From Bacillaceae bacterium JMAK1 (GTDB lineage: Bacteria > Bacillota > Bacilli > Bacillales > Marinococcaceae): DNA of 64,000 nt. The notes under the pieces are model-generated. The model was not told the origin of the DNA and searched no databases. It saw only the letters and a list, made by a program, of their open reading frames with translations. The translations under genes and the position numbers were made by a program. Of the stretch, positions 25,289 through 34,458 are shown piece by piece; position 1 is the stretch's first letter; the number at the start of each line of letters is the position of its first letter. Where the stretch lies: positions 248,001 through 312,000 of the forward strand of contig JIBW01000002.1 in the NCBI GenBank assembly GCA_012970285.1, read 5' to 3'.

Positions 25289-26744
25289 AACTTGGCTTTT
25301 CTTGTCTTTACTTTTCGTTATGGTCATCCCTTCACTCGCCGTCTATTCGTTGTATACGCTTTTGACAAATTGGAATGCGCAACAAAGTTTGGACGAGTAT
25401 TTAGACTTTATCTCCACGTATCAAGAAATCAAGGAACCTCTTCAAAATCCTGATCTTTATGCTTTTAACCCGACAATTCATGAACCCCTCCAAGAAACTG
25501 TAGAACAAGTCGCACAAGTTACACTTTATCGAAATGATGGTTACGTCGTGTATGAAACAACGTCGGATACGATTGGGACGAGACAAGCAGAATTACGGGA
25601 TTTATACGATGGTTTGTATGAAGGGAATATGTCATACCGTTATTTCACAATTAAAGAACCGGTATTTGTTAATGAAGAGATCGTCGGGTTCTATGAAGTA
25701 CGTATGCAAAGAGACGACCGTGTTGAATACGTTCAATCGCGTTCTACAGCGATCATTGCATTAAGTACAGGTGTATTTGTCGTAACTGGACTACTTGCTT
25801 GGTTTCAAATAAATCGTAGAGTTAACAAGCCGATCAATTATTTAAAAAATGATATGAACCGATTCGTCTTAGATCCTAAGAACATGACAACGTTAGAGCA
25901 TCCTAAAAACGATGAGATTGGTGACTTGATCAAGCACTTCAACTACATGAAACAAGAGGTTGTACTTGCGCGTGAAGAAATACTCCAAGAACAGAAAGAA
26001 AAGGAAATGATGACAGCAGCACTGTCACATGATCTAAAAACACCACTCACATCGGTTATGGCGTATACAGAATCAATGCAACAAAGAGCACTTACAAAAT
26101 CGGAAACGGATCATTACTTAACGATTATTCGAAATAAGTCGATACAAATGCAACGATTAATTGAAGATATACATACGTTTACATTATTAAAAAACCAGCA
26201 GTCTGTTGAACAGAAGGTGACCGTTAACGGTCAAGAATTTTTTGAAATGCTCGTAGATGGCTACGATGAACTCGCAAGTCGACACGAGATTAATCTTCAA
26301 AAAGAAGTGAAAATCCGAGATAGCTACGACGTACAAGTTAACCATATGATGCGTTTAGTCGATAATCTAGTATCGAATGCGATTCGCTACACTCCTCCTG
26401 TTGGAAACTTATATATTGGTATTTATGACCAACAATTACCATCGTGGTTGTATAAGCCTTTCGTCGTTGATTTTTCAACACACGGGGTGTTAATTGTTCA
26501 AAATGACGGAGCGACCATTTCTGAAAAGGAAAGTATGAAAATTTTCGAGGCTTTTTATCAAAGTGAAGAAAGTCGCTCAAAAAAAGCAGGACAACATTCA
26601 GGGTTAGGGTTGAGTGTTGCAAAGATGATTACCGAAAATCACGGTGGGAACATTCAATTTATCCCGGTACCTAACAAAGGGACAATCCTAATGAGTACGT
26701 TTGTAAAAAGGAAGGATTATGATGAAAAAGACGTTGATGAGTAG
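25278..26744 (+). CDS. membrane sensor histidine kinase
   Basis: A 488-residue kinase: two membrane helices (about residues 5-25 and 160-180) flanking an extracellular sensor, then a HAMP-like linker, the phospho-acceptor His in ALSHDLKTPLTSVMAYTES, the N box MRLVDNLVSNAIRYTP, and GLGLSVAKMITENHGG of the ATP lid. The ATG at 25278 overlaps the end of the regulator gene by 11 bases, a sign of translational coupling. The stimulus is not evident. Confidence 0.92.
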   Translation: MRIRTWLFLSLLFVMVIPSLAVYSLYTLLTNWNAQQSLDEYLDFISTYQEIKEPLQNPDLYAFNPTIHEPLQETVEQVAQVTLYRNDGYVVYETTSDTIGTRQAELRDLYDGLYEGNMSYRYFTIKEPVFVNEEIVGFYEVRMQRDDRVEYVQSRSTAIIALSTGVFVVTGLLAWFQINRRVNKPINYLKNDMNRFVLDPKNMTTLEHPKNDEIGDLIKHFNYMKQEVVLAREEILQEQKEKEMMTAALSHDLKTPLTSVMAYTESMQQRALTKSETDHYLTIIRNKSIQMQRLIEDIHTFTLLKNQQSVEQKVTVNGQEFFEMLVDGYDELASRHEINLQKEVKIRDSYDVQVNHMMRLVDNLVSNAIRYTPPVGNLYIGIYDQQLPSWLYKPFVVDFSTHGVLIVQNDGATISEKESMKIFEAFYQSEESRSKKAGQHSGLGLSVAKMITENHGGNIQFIPVPNKGTILMSTFVKRKDYDEKDVDE

Positions 26745-27714
26745 TGTATTGCTTGGAAGTGTGTGTGTATTATTCGGTTGCCAGACACAATTTTCTCCTC
26801 AAGAAATTGTTGCAAATGCTGCAGAGAATCACGAACAACCGGATCAATTTTATATTGAATCGAAAATTATATACGAAGGTGAAGAAGCCATTAACCTATT
26901 TGAATGGCGCAATCAAGATTATTACCGCATAAACATTGTGGAATCTTTAGGGCAGACGGTGACGATTGAAAGTCCTGAAGAGAGCTTAACGTACCTGGAA
27001 GATGAAAACATAGCGCTCATTTCAAACAATAACGGCGAAGTTGTTGATGAAGTTCATTATTTAAATGATTTTTATCAACTTGAGGACTTATACGATCTTG
27101 ACGTACGGCGCGTTGATGAAGACGTTTGGAATGGTCGTGATGCTTATCATCTCGTATTAGAAGGAGCAGATGATCAAGTAAAACTTGTTGTTGATCAGTC
27201 TACGTGGATGATCCTAATGTGGGAACGTGGCCCTTTACGTACAGAGATTATTAACTTTGAGACGAACCCTGATTTTGACGGTGTGTTTGACTTTGAAGTT
27301 CCAACGAGTGCAGAAGTGTTGCATTTGGATCACGAACAAAATGTGCTAACACCTGAAGAAGCACAACAACTATTTTCATCTGATGTGAGAATGCTCACTG
27401 ACGATTATGAGTTGTGGGAAATCTATGTTCTCAGTGAAGAAGAAGTTATGCTCGAATACTTTAAAGATCAATCACCGTATGTTGTTATGACGATTGGCGA
27501 AACACAAAATGATACGGTCGTTGAGAACAATGAGCAGATTGATCAACTGGAACTATTTACGACGATTGACGTTTATGAGTTACCTGGAGAGACGTTCGTA
27601 TTGACGTTTGAAGAAGAAGGCAATTATTATGAGGTGTTTGCAGAGGATGCGAACGTTACCGTCGAGGATCTTATCGCCTTTATAGAATCTCTATATAGCT
27701 TAAATGAAGAATAA
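26719..27714 (+). CDS. lipoprotein with LolA-like fold
   Basis: A 331-residue exported protein. The lipobox LFGC falls at about residue 21, so it should be membrane-anchored outside. The rest is acidic, with the pattern of LolA/outer-membrane-lipoprotein-sorting-like proteins of Gram-positives (repeated strands such as YRINIVESLGQTVTIESPEE and AYHLVLEGADDQVKLVVDQSTWMILMWE). It overlaps the end of the kinase gene by 26 bases and may be an accessory to signal sensing. GGAAGGATT precedes the paired ATG codons. Confidence 0.75.
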   Translation: MMKKTLMSSVLLGSVCVLFGCQTQFSPQEIVANAAENHEQPDQFYIESKIIYEGEEAINLFEWRNQDYYRINIVESLGQTVTIESPEESLTYLEDENIALISNNNGEVVDEVHYLNDFYQLEDLYDLDVRRVDEDVWNGRDAYHLVLEGADDQVKLVVDQSTWMILMWERGPLRTEIINFETNPDFDGVFDFEVPTSAEVLHLDHEQNVLTPEEAQQLFSSDVRMLTDDYELWEIYVLSEEEVMLEYFKDQSPYVVMTIGETQNDTVVENNEQIDQLELFTTIDVYELPGETFVLTFEEEGNYYEVFAEDANVTVEDLIAFIESLYSLNEE

Positions 27715-27757
27715 TCTTTAATTCCTCCTCATATAGTGCATGTAGTGTGCTTGATTT

Positions 27758-27775
27758 TGAATCGGTAATGATTCA
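27758..27775. promoter_or_regulatory. inverted repeat upstream of the epimerase gene
   Basis: TGAATC-GGTAAT-GATTCA, a perfect 6-bp-arm dyad 43 bases before the epimerase start. It might be a regulator site; no assigned regulator matches it. Confidence 0.4.
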
Positions 27776-27817
27776 TTTCGATTGTTTAGAAAAACTCATA
27801 GCAGGGAGTGTTTCTGA

Positions 27818-28774
27818 TTGTCAACTCAAGCGTTTCCGTATAAACGTGCACTTGTCACTGGAGGAGGAGGGTTTGTTGGGAGTCATCTCGTTGAAGAGTT
27901 GTTGAACTTAGACGTTGAAGTGATTTGTTTAGACAATTTTAGTGCGGGAAAAAAGAAGAACCTTTCTACATTTGATACGCACCCAAAGTTAACAATCGTC
28001 AAGTCAGATGTGACGGATTTTGATCATATGTCTCGTTTCTTTAAAGATGTGGATGTTGTTTTTCATCAAGCGGTATCAAAAAATACCGTTTGCATGAAAG
28101 ATCCTCGCCTCGATTTAAAAATAAATGCAGAAGGAACCTTTAACGTATTAGAAGCATCACGCATTCATGCGGTAAAAAAGGTCGTTCATGCGTCAACGGG
28201 CTCCGTCTACGGTGAGCCCGTTTATTTTCCAGAAGATGAAGCGCACCCGACTAATCCTGTTTCGTTTTACGGAACGAGTAAGCTAGCTGCTGAAAAATAC
28301 TGTTCTGTGTTTAAAAATCTTTACGATATGGATATTTCTGTGTTGAGGTATTTTCATGTGTATGGCCCAAGGCAAGAAGATAACGATGACGGGGGAGTTG
28401 TCTCAATATTCATACGAAGGGTGTTGGCAGACCAACCACCGGTCATTTTTGGAGATGGCAAACAGCTACGATCGTTTACATTTGTTAAAGATGTCGTAAA
28501 AGCGAATATTCTACTTGCTACGAAGAAAGAGACGAACGGAGAAGTTTACAATTGTGCTTCAGGCTTAAAGATCACGATTCAACAATTGGCAGATCTCGTC
28601 TTAGAACGATTCAAACGAACAGATCTTATCGTGGAATATTCCGGTTGGAAGCCTGGTGACATCCGCTATTTCGAAATCGACAACAGTAAAATCAAACAAT
28701 TAGGTATGAACTTCTCTTGGGGTTTTGAAGACGGTGTTGATGAAACGATTAAATGGATGAAAGACAACAAGTAA
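27818..28774 (+). CDS. NAD-dependent epimerase/dehydratase (UDP-sugar type)
   Basis: A 318-residue extended short-chain dehydrogenase. GGGGFVGSHLVEEL is the NAD-binding loop, then HASTGSVYGEP and the catalytic Tyr/Lys in SFYGTSKLAAEKYC, and LRYFHVYGPRQ. Most such enzymes interconvert UDP-sugars (glucose/galactose or uronic acids). The TTG start has CAGGGAGTG upstream. It is directly followed by three glycosyltransferase-like genes, so its product is probably a sugar nucleotide they use. The arrangement recalls the B. subtilis ytc genes that glycosylate the spore surface, a loose comparison. Confidence 0.87.
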   Translation: MSTQAFPYKRALVTGGGGFVGSHLVEELLNLDVEVICLDNFSAGKKKNLSTFDTHPKLTIVKSDVTDFDHMSRFFKDVDVVFHQAVSKNTVCMKDPRLDLKINAEGTFNVLEASRIHAVKKVVHASTGSVYGEPVYFPEDEAHPTNPVSFYGTSKLAAEKYCSVFKNLYDMDISVLRYFHVYGPRQEDNDDGGVVSIFIRRVLADQPPVIFGDGKQLRSFTFVKDVVKANILLATKKETNGEVYNCASGLKITIQQLADLVLERFKRTDLIVEYSGWKPGDIRYFEIDNSKIKQLGMNFSWGFEDGVDETIKWMKDNK

Positions 28775-28799
28775 TGAATCTTCGATTGAGGAGGTTTCT

Positions 28800-29804
28800 A
28801 TGAGAGTTTTGCACCTTCCTTATGGCATTGGTATGAGTACGATGGCAAAGGCATTGCGTACGAAAGGAATTGACGCAGAGTCTTGGAGTCTTAGAACGCA
28901 TCATTATGCATACATGGCTGATGAACGAATCCATTTTGATCAGTTCAAATCGGAAGAAGAAGAGGAAAAGCGCGAAGCTTACTTGCAAAAAGCACTCAAA
29001 GAATTCGATGTGTTTCATTTTCATTTTGGTGAAAGTTTTTATCCGGACCGACGTGATTTAGACACGATAAAAAAAGCAAATAAAAAAATGATTGTACACC
29101 ATCGAGGTTCTGAAGTTCGGATGTTAAAGCAAGCCCAAAGCTTTAACAATCCTTATGTACGCGTGAAAAAGTCTTGGCCTGAAGAAAAGGTAAAGAGCAA
29201 TTTAGAGTTTCTTTCGCAATACTTTGATCAAGCAATTGTGAATGATTTTGAGCTTTATTATTATGTCGAGCCGTATTACAAGTCGATTCACGTTGTTCCT
29301 CATACGATGGATTTAAGTAAATATACGCCTAATTACCCTCAAGATCATGAGCGACCACTTGTCGTGCATGCACCTTCAAGGCGCGATACGAAAGGGACAC
29401 AATATGTGCTTCCTGTGCTAGAAAAACTTAAAGATGAAGGTGTCGCGTTTGACTACGAGCTTGTAGAAGGGAAGTCACACGAAGAAGCGTTAGAGATTTA
29501 TAAGAAAGCTACGGTGATTGTCGACCAGTTGCAGTTAGGTGCGTACGGTCATTTAAGTATGGAAGCGATGGCGCTCGGTAAGCCTGTCATTTGTTATATT
29601 CGAGACGACCTTGTTAAGAAGTATCCTAAAGATATGCCAATACTATCAGCGGATCCGAAAAACTTTGAAAATGAGCTTCGATCTTTCCTTAAAACGAGTG
29701 ACCAATATCAAGCGATCGGAAAAGCCGGGCGCAAGTATGCCGAACATTATCATAGCTTTGAAAGTGTTGCGAATAAGCTGATTAACATTTACAACAAGCT
29801 TTAG
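28800..29804 (+). CDS. glycosyltransferase-like protein, paralogue 1 of 3
   Basis: A 334-residue protein without signal peptide. Motifs shared by all three tandem copies: start LHLPYGIGM, DVFHFHFGESF near residue 73, VHHRGSEVR near residue 100, VHAPSRRDTKGTQYV near residue 190, and the C-terminal HLSMEAMALGKPVICYIRDDL near residue 255. The last is the nucleotide-sugar-binding region of GT-B (GT4-like) enzymes. It sits 25 bases behind the epimerase gene and is the first of the trio. Acceptor and sugar unknown. Confidence 0.75.
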   Translation: MRVLHLPYGIGMSTMAKALRTKGIDAESWSLRTHHYAYMADERIHFDQFKSEEEEEKREAYLQKALKEFDVFHFHFGESFYPDRRDLDTIKKANKKMIVHHRGSEVRMLKQAQSFNNPYVRVKKSWPEEKVKSNLEFLSQYFDQAIVNDFELYYYVEPYYKSIHVVPHTMDLSKYTPNYPQDHERPLVVHAPSRRDTKGTQYVLPVLEKLKDEGVAFDYELVEGKSHEEALEIYKKATVIVDQLQLGAYGHLSMEAMALGKPVICYIRDDLVKKYPKDMPILSADPKNFENELRSFLKTSDQYQAIGKAGRKYAEHYHSFESVANKLINIYNKL

Positions 29805-29818
29805 GGAGGGCGGTTTTC

Positions 29819-30820
29819 ATGAAGGTTTTGCATATGCCTAGTGGCTCGGATATTAGCATGCTTGCAAAACAAATGCGTGCTCTCGGTGTAGATGCGACAT
29901 CAGTTAGCTTTAGCTCAAAAGATCTGTACGGTTATCGTGCAGACCGTAATTTGAATGTTGATCAGTTTTTACCTGAAGAAAAGAAAGCGAAACTCGAGCA
30001 AATTTTTCAAGAGGCGATGAATGAGTTTGACGTGTTTCATTTTCATTTCGGGAAGACGTTCAACTCAAAATCAGATATTGCAATCTTAAAAAGCAAGGGT
30101 AAGAAAATGGTTGCTCATCACCGTGGATCAGAAGTGCGTCTCCTATCACTCGCACAAAAAAATAACCGTTTCGCTTCAATTAAATCCAAATGGCCTGAAG
30201 AAACGGTCCATAAGTATGTTCGGCGTTTATCAGCGTCAATCGATCATGCCATCGTGCCGGATTATGAAATGCTTCCTTACGTCGAGCCGCATTACAAACA
30301 TGTGCACGTCGTATCACGCGCCATTGATGTCTCAGCGTATACACCGGTTTATCCGAAAGAAACGGATAAACCGGTCGTCGTTCATGCGCCTTCGCACCAT
30401 GAGATTAAAGGTACACAATTCGTATTAGAAGCAGTAGAGCAATTAAAACACGAAGGATTAGATTTTGAGTTTAAAAAAATCGAGAATCTTACCCACGAAG
30501 AAGCAATGAAAGCTTACAAAAAAGCAACGGTTGTTATTGATCAATTACGAATTGGTAGTTATGCAAACTTAACGATGGAATCAATGGCTTTAGGAAAGCC
30601 AGTCATCTGTTATATCCGAGAAGACCTAGTCTCTAAATTTCCCGGGAAATTGCCGATTATCAATGCAAATCCTGAAACGTTAACGTCCGTTTTGCGAAGC
30701 TTCCTGACGAAGAACAACGATTGGAACAAGATCGGTAAAGAAAGTCGGACCTACGTAGAGCAATATCATCATGTTGAGCGTGTTGCAAAACAAATGATCG
30801 ACATTTATAAATTGCTGTAA
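29819..30820 (+). CDS. glycosyltransferase-like protein, paralogue 2 of 3
   Basis: A 333-residue copy of the preceding protein, keeping LHMPSGSDISML, VFHFHFGKTF, VAHHRGSEVRLL, VHAPSHHEIKGTQFVLEA and LTMESMALGKPVICYIREDL. The gap from the first copy is only 14 bases, and GGGAGGGCGG provides the ribosome binding site. Retention of all core motifs in the copies suggests each still functions, perhaps adding successive sugars. Confidence 0.75.
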   Translation: MKVLHMPSGSDISMLAKQMRALGVDATSVSFSSKDLYGYRADRNLNVDQFLPEEKKAKLEQIFQEAMNEFDVFHFHFGKTFNSKSDIAILKSKGKKMVAHHRGSEVRLLSLAQKNNRFASIKSKWPEETVHKYVRRLSASIDHAIVPDYEMLPYVEPHYKHVHVVSRAIDVSAYTPVYPKETDKPVVVHAPSHHEIKGTQFVLEAVEQLKHEGLDFEFKKIENLTHEEAMKAYKKATVVIDQLRIGSYANLTMESMALGKPVICYIREDLVSKFPGKLPIINANPETLTSVLRSFLTKNNDWNKIGKESRTYVEQYHHVERVAKQMIDIYKLL

Positions 30821-30832
30821 TAGGAGGACTTT

Positions 30833-31837
30833 GTGAAGGTTTTACACTTACCGTATGGAGCGGGCATCGTCTCATTATCTGAAGCGTTGCGAGAACATGG
30901 TGTCCATGCGGACTCATGTAGCTTTTATTCTACGAATACGTACAACTACCTTGCCGATTATAAATTGGATTTGGACCTTTTAACTAAAGACAAGAAAGAA
31001 GAGAAGCTAAAGCAATTTTTTGAGTATGCAAAGGAAACGTATGATGTGTTTCATTTTCATTTCGGTGAGACGTTTCATCCGATGTTTCTAGATGTTAAAG
31101 AATTAAATGAAAAAGGAAAAAAAGTCTTGGTTCATCATCGAGGTTCTGAAGTGAGAAGACGTTCGATTGCCCAGCGGGTGAACCCTGATGTTGTTGTGAA
31201 AAAAGACTGGTCAGAACAGCGGATCAAAAAGCGTTTGCGAGCATTGTCGAAATATGTAAAAGTAGCAATCGTGAACGATGTTGAACTCATTCCGTATGTC
31301 TCAGATTACTATGAACGAGTGGAAGTTGTCCCTCATGCGTTGAATCATCAGCGGATTAGCCCTGTCTTCCCAAGTGAAAAGGCTGTTCCTACGATTGTTC
31401 ATGCACCGAGTCATCAAGAAATTAAAGGAACAGCTGAAATCGAAGCTGCTATTCGACGTTTACGAGAGCAAGGACATAAATTTAATTACCGGCGTCTTGA
31501 GCATAAGACACATGAAGAACTATTAAGTGAAGTATTAGAAGCGACCATTGTAATTGATCAACTGAAAATAGGAACATACGCAAATTTAACGATGGAAGCG
31601 ATGGCTTCTGGAAAACCTGTGATCTGTTTTATCCATGAACAATTCCGTAATTCTTATCCAAAACAGTTACCGATCGTTGAAGCAACGACTGAAACGATTC
31701 ATGATGTTATTTTAGATTTACTCGTACATCAAGAGAAGTGGGCAACAATTGGTCAGCAATCTCGAATGTATGTGGAGCAGTTTCATAGTTATCCGATCAT
31801 AGCGAAGCAACTAAAACAAATCTACGAAACGCTTTAA
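30833..31837 (+). CDS. glycosyltransferase-like protein, paralogue 3 of 3
   Basis: A 334-residue third copy starting at GTG behind TAGGAGGACT. It keeps VLHLPYGAGIVSL, VFHFHFGETF, LVHHRGSEVRRR, VHAPSHQEIKGTAE and LTMEAMASGKPVICF. It is the most diverged of the three in the N-terminal 60 residues and in the tail. It ends the epimerase-glycosyltransferase unit; no clear terminator follows, so transcription may run into the small membrane protein gene. Confidence 0.75.
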   Translation: MKVLHLPYGAGIVSLSEALREHGVHADSCSFYSTNTYNYLADYKLDLDLLTKDKKEEKLKQFFEYAKETYDVFHFHFGETFHPMFLDVKELNEKGKKVLVHHRGSEVRRRSIAQRVNPDVVVKKDWSEQRIKKRLRALSKYVKVAIVNDVELIPYVSDYYERVEVVPHALNHQRISPVFPSEKAVPTIVHAPSHQEIKGTAEIEAAIRRLREQGHKFNYRRLEHKTHEELLSEVLEATIVIDQLKIGTYANLTMEAMASGKPVICFIHEQFRNSYPKQLPIVEATTETIHDVILDLLVHQEKWATIGQQSRMYVEQFHSYPIIAKQLKQIYETL

Positions 31838-31895
31838 ATCATGAATGACCCTTTCTATTCATACACTTGTGGTACGAAAGTGAGGGGGCGTCTGG

Positions 31896-32039
31896 ATGAT
31901 CTGGACATGGGTAGCAATCATTATTTTGCTATGGCTTCTCGGATTTGGATTCGAAGTCGGTGGAGTTTGGATTCATGGCCTGTTAGGTATTGTCGTTTTG
32001 CTAGTTGTCTTGCAAGTATTCCGTTATATAAAGCGTTAA
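31896..32039 (+). CDS. lmo0937-family small membrane protein
   Basis: A 47-residue two-helix protein: MIWTWVAIIILLWLLGFGFE then VGGVWIHGLLGIVVLLVVLQVF. The LWLLGF and IH-G-LL spacing is that of the lmo0937/DUF5670 family, very common and of unknown function. GAGGGGG lies eight bases upstream of the ATG. Another frame is open across the same DNA but has no matching signals. A terminator follows 12 bases after the stop codon. Confidence 0.8.
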   Translation: MIWTWVAIIILLWLLGFGFEVGGVWIHGLLGIVVLLVVLQVFRYIKR

Positions 32040-32050
32040 CCTGTTTTTAG

Positions 32051-32076
32051 GAGCTCCAAATCCGGAGCTTTTTTTA
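32051..32076 (+). terminator. intrinsic terminator
   Basis: GAGCTCC / GGAGCTT hairpin followed by seven T. Confidence 0.8.
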
Positions 32077-32155
32077 TTTTGGAGTTTAATCTTCTAAAGA
32101 AGGGGAAACGTTATAGTAAGAAGCAAAAGTAAATTTTGTAGGAGGATGAGACATA

Positions 32156-32473
32156 ATGGGTAAATCAAAGTACGTATGGACTTCAGCGATTGTAGCAACT
32201 GTCGCAGCAGGGGCAACTTATTTAGTTAAGAATCCTGATAAAGGCCGACAACTCATGGACGGTGCCAAGTCAAGGTATCACAAGCTCGTTGGATCTGCCT
32301 CTAACAAAGGATCTGACATTCCGCTAGAGCAACGAATTGGTAATCCAGATCCACTAGACATTAACGATAATGAAATGGTCGCTGAAGGGTCAACATTCTC
32401 AGTCGATTATTATAATAAAGCACACGAAAACGACCCTGAATACGGAACAACTTCAGAACAGAAGCCTCACTAG
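32156..32473 (+). CDS. hypothetical protein with N-terminal membrane segment
   Basis: A 105-residue protein: one hydrophobic segment (YVWTSAIVATVAAGATYLV, residues 6-24) followed by a hydrophilic domain rich in Asn/Asp/Gly. It resembles YtxH-type stress proteins in layout only. AGGAGGATGAGAC precedes the ATG. It is a single gene between two terminators. Confidence 0.65.
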   Translation: MGKSKYVWTSAIVATVAAGATYLVKNPDKGRQLMDGAKSRYHKLVGSASNKGSDIPLEQRIGNPDPLDINDNEMVAEGSTFSVDYYNKAHENDPEYGTTSEQKPH

Positions 32474-32508
32474 AAGCAAGGAAATGACTCGTTTCCTTGC
32501 TTCTTTTT
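32473..32508 (+). terminator. intrinsic terminator
   Basis: GAAGCAAGGAAA / TTTCCTTGCTTC perfect 12-bp stem with a 7-base loop and five T. Confidence 0.92.
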
Positions 32509-32580
32509 GCCAAAATCGGTTATACTGCTGTTTATATGATTTTTACACCCAAGATTACATAATGTTCGAGGTGTCAATCA

Positions 32581-33426
32581 GTGATAACAAACCATACGAC
32601 AATTAGTACTGAAATGAAACGGATCGCCATAATTATATTCGGAGCAATTGCTGTAGCATTTGGATTAAACTTTTTCTTAATCCCAGCAGATGTGTTTGCT
32701 AGCGGCTTGACCGGGGTTTCACAGTTTATTAGTGCCCTGTTTCCAGTTTCAACAGGGGTTGTATTGTTTCTATTAAACATTCCTGTTGCGATTTTGGGTT
32801 GGTTAAAAGTCGGACGATTGTTTACTTTTTATAGTTTTTTGCACGTGGCATTGACGTCATTCTTTCTAGAAGTCATTCCTGTACAAGCATTAACGGAAGA
32901 CATTATGCTGAACGCTGTTTTTGGTGGTATCATTGCAGCGATTGGTACGTCACTACCACTTCGTTACGGTTCTTCAGCTGGAGGACTTGATATTATTGCG
33001 CTCGTTTTAGCACGAATGAGTGACCGGCCAATTGGCGTATATTTCTTTATGTTAAATGCGCTAATCGTCATTACTGCAGGTTTTGTTTTTACCTGGGAAC
33101 AAGCATTATTTACACTCGTATCCATTTACGCAACGTCAAGAATCATGGATATGATTCATACACGTCACGTCAAATGTACAGCATTTATTATCACGAAGAA
33201 AGCGGATGAACTTCGAGAGAAAATCCATGAAAATGTAACAAGAGGTATCACACGAATGCCAGCTAAAGGTGGATTTGACTCAGAAGAAAAAGAAGTGCTC
33301 ATGATCGTTATTACGCGGTATGAATTATTCAAATTACGACAGATTACCGAAGAAACGGACCCTAAAGCGTTTACGAATATTGTACCAACTACAGAGATTG
33401 TCGGTTCTTTTAGAAAAGATGATTAG
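32581..33426 (+). CDS. YitT family membrane protein
   Basis: A 281-residue protein with five or six membrane helices (GLNFFLIPADVFASGLTGVSQ is the family hallmark) and a C-terminal DUF2179 domain (KKADELREKIHENVTRGITRMPAKGGF ... EVLMIVITRYELFKLRQI). These proteins are abundant in Bacillus; the substrate is unknown. The GTG start follows GAGGTG. The BsuPI-like gene starts 11 bases downstream and is likely co-transcribed. Confidence 0.9.
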   Translation: MITNHTTISTEMKRIAIIIFGAIAVAFGLNFFLIPADVFASGLTGVSQFISALFPVSTGVVLFLLNIPVAILGWLKVGRLFTFYSFLHVALTSFFLEVIPVQALTEDIMLNAVFGGIIAAIGTSLPLRYGSSAGGLDIIALVLARMSDRPIGVYFFMLNALIVITAGFVFTWEQALFTLVSIYATSRIMDMIHTRHVKCTAFIITKKADELREKIHENVTRGITRMPAKGGFDSEEKEVLMIVITRYELFKLRQITEETDPKAFTNIVPTTEIVGSFRKDD

Positions 33427-33437
33427 TTGAGGTGGTC

Positions 33438-33812
33438 ATGATGTTAGCGTTGAAAGTGAACGCCGTGAATGAGAAGAATGGTGTAACAGTTTGGGTAAGT
33501 GTTACGAATCAAAGCGAGGAAGTCGCTGAACTGCTGTTTAAAACGAGTCAGCGTATTTCAATTGCGGTATTCGATGAAGAACAAAAGCGTGTATATCGCT
33601 CTGAATCAGAGTGGATGTACTTACAAGTTGTTGAACATGTGATGTTGCAACCGAATGATGAAGTTGTGTTTCAAGAAATGATGCCCTCCACATATTTTGA
33701 AGAAGGGCATACGTATAAAGGAACAGTCCGGCTCGCGGTTAGTGAGATCAATAATGAGCAAGCTTTGCAGCAATCACAAACGTTCACGTTTACACGTCAA
33801 GAACATTCTTGA
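33438..33812 (+). CDS. BsuPI-domain protein (intracellular proteinase inhibitor-like)
   Basis: A 124-residue beta-rich protein. VWVSVTNQSEEVAELLFKTSQ and the later GTVRLAVSEIN, with YRSESEWMYLQVVEHVMLQPNDEVVF, fit the BsuPI inhibitor fold first seen in B. subtilis. There is no signal peptide, so it should be cytoplasmic. ATG at 33438 or 33441 are both possible behind GAGGTGG. Its stop codon lies within a strong terminator hairpin. Confidence 0.78.
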   Translation: MMLALKVNAVNEKNGVTVWVSVTNQSEEVAELLFKTSQRISIAVFDEEQKRVYRSESEWMYLQVVEHVMLQPNDEVVFQEMMPSTYFEEGHTYKGTVRLAVSEINNEQALQQSQTFTFTRQEHS

Positions 33813-33822
33813 CGTGTTTTTA
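33792..33822. terminator. bidirectional intrinsic terminator
   Basis: ACACGTCAAGAA / TTCTTGACGTGT perfect 12-bp stem with a 2-base loop between convergent genes; T run on the plus side. Confidence 0.88.
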
Positions 33823-34272
33823 AAATTGGAAACCGTATCGCTTTGATACAACATCATAAAAACCTAATGAATTGTAAAGGCGTTTCGTAGCGATATTGTT
33901 AATTCCAGTTTCAAGTTCAATCCCTTTGTAATCATGTTGTTCAGCCCAATGAATAATGGCAAGGAGCATTTTTTTGGCAATCCCTTTGTTTCTTTGGTCT
34001 TCACGAACGTATAAGTCATTAAGCCAAACGTAGCGTCCGCCTTTTCGAATGCTATACATCGTGTTTAAAAATGCAGCGCCTACTAAGATTCCTTGGTCTT
34101 CAGCAATAAAGAGTTCCGCGTTGGAGTCAGGATCTTTCGCTTCATGCAATGTCGTTAAAATGTTGTCATAGGCGTGTTCTCCGCCGATTGATTCCATTTG
34201 GCCCATAAGTAGTTCTGTCGCTTTTAGTAATATCTGCTGATCATGCTGTTCAGTTAGTGCGTAGATCTTCAT
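33820..34272 (-). CDS. GNAT family N-acetyltransferase
   Basis: A 150-residue acetyltransferase. VWLNDLYVREDQRNKGIAKKML is the acetyl-CoA-binding motif A (R-x-x-G-x-A), and GIELETGINNIATKRLYNSLGFY is motif B. Substrate not evident. AAGGGGTG precedes the ATG. It converges on the BsuPI-like gene and diverges from ctaG. Confidence 0.87.
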   Translation of the reverse strand: MKIYALTEQHDQQILLKATELLMGQMESIGGEHAYDNILTTLHEAKDPDSNAELFIAEDQGILVGAAFLNTMYSIRKGGRYVWLNDLYVREDQRNKGIAKKMLLAIIHWAEQHDYKGIELETGINNIATKRLYNSLGFYDVVSKRYGFQF

Positions 34273-34458
34273 TTCGCACCCCTTATCTTTAATAATGAAT
34301 GACCCTTTTCCACAAGGGAATACTTATCTATGATAGCATAGCTTGAGGAGATTCGGAATGTCCTTCTCCTGCACAAAAATGTAACAACTTGTTCAAAACA
34401 GGAGCTGATCTCATGTGGTAAGATGAGATTAGCTCGGTTGATCATTTGGAGGGTCAAT

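Noticed and set aside
28800-31837. Possible transposon or repeat expansion
   Set aside because: The three units are intact genes with diverged sequence and their own ribosome binding sites; no terminal repeats or target duplications seen.
31841-32050. 69-codon frame overlapping the lmo0937-type gene
   Set aside because: The other frame has the RBS, the family motif and a terminator just behind; this one has Trp/Ser/Arg-rich composition with no signals.
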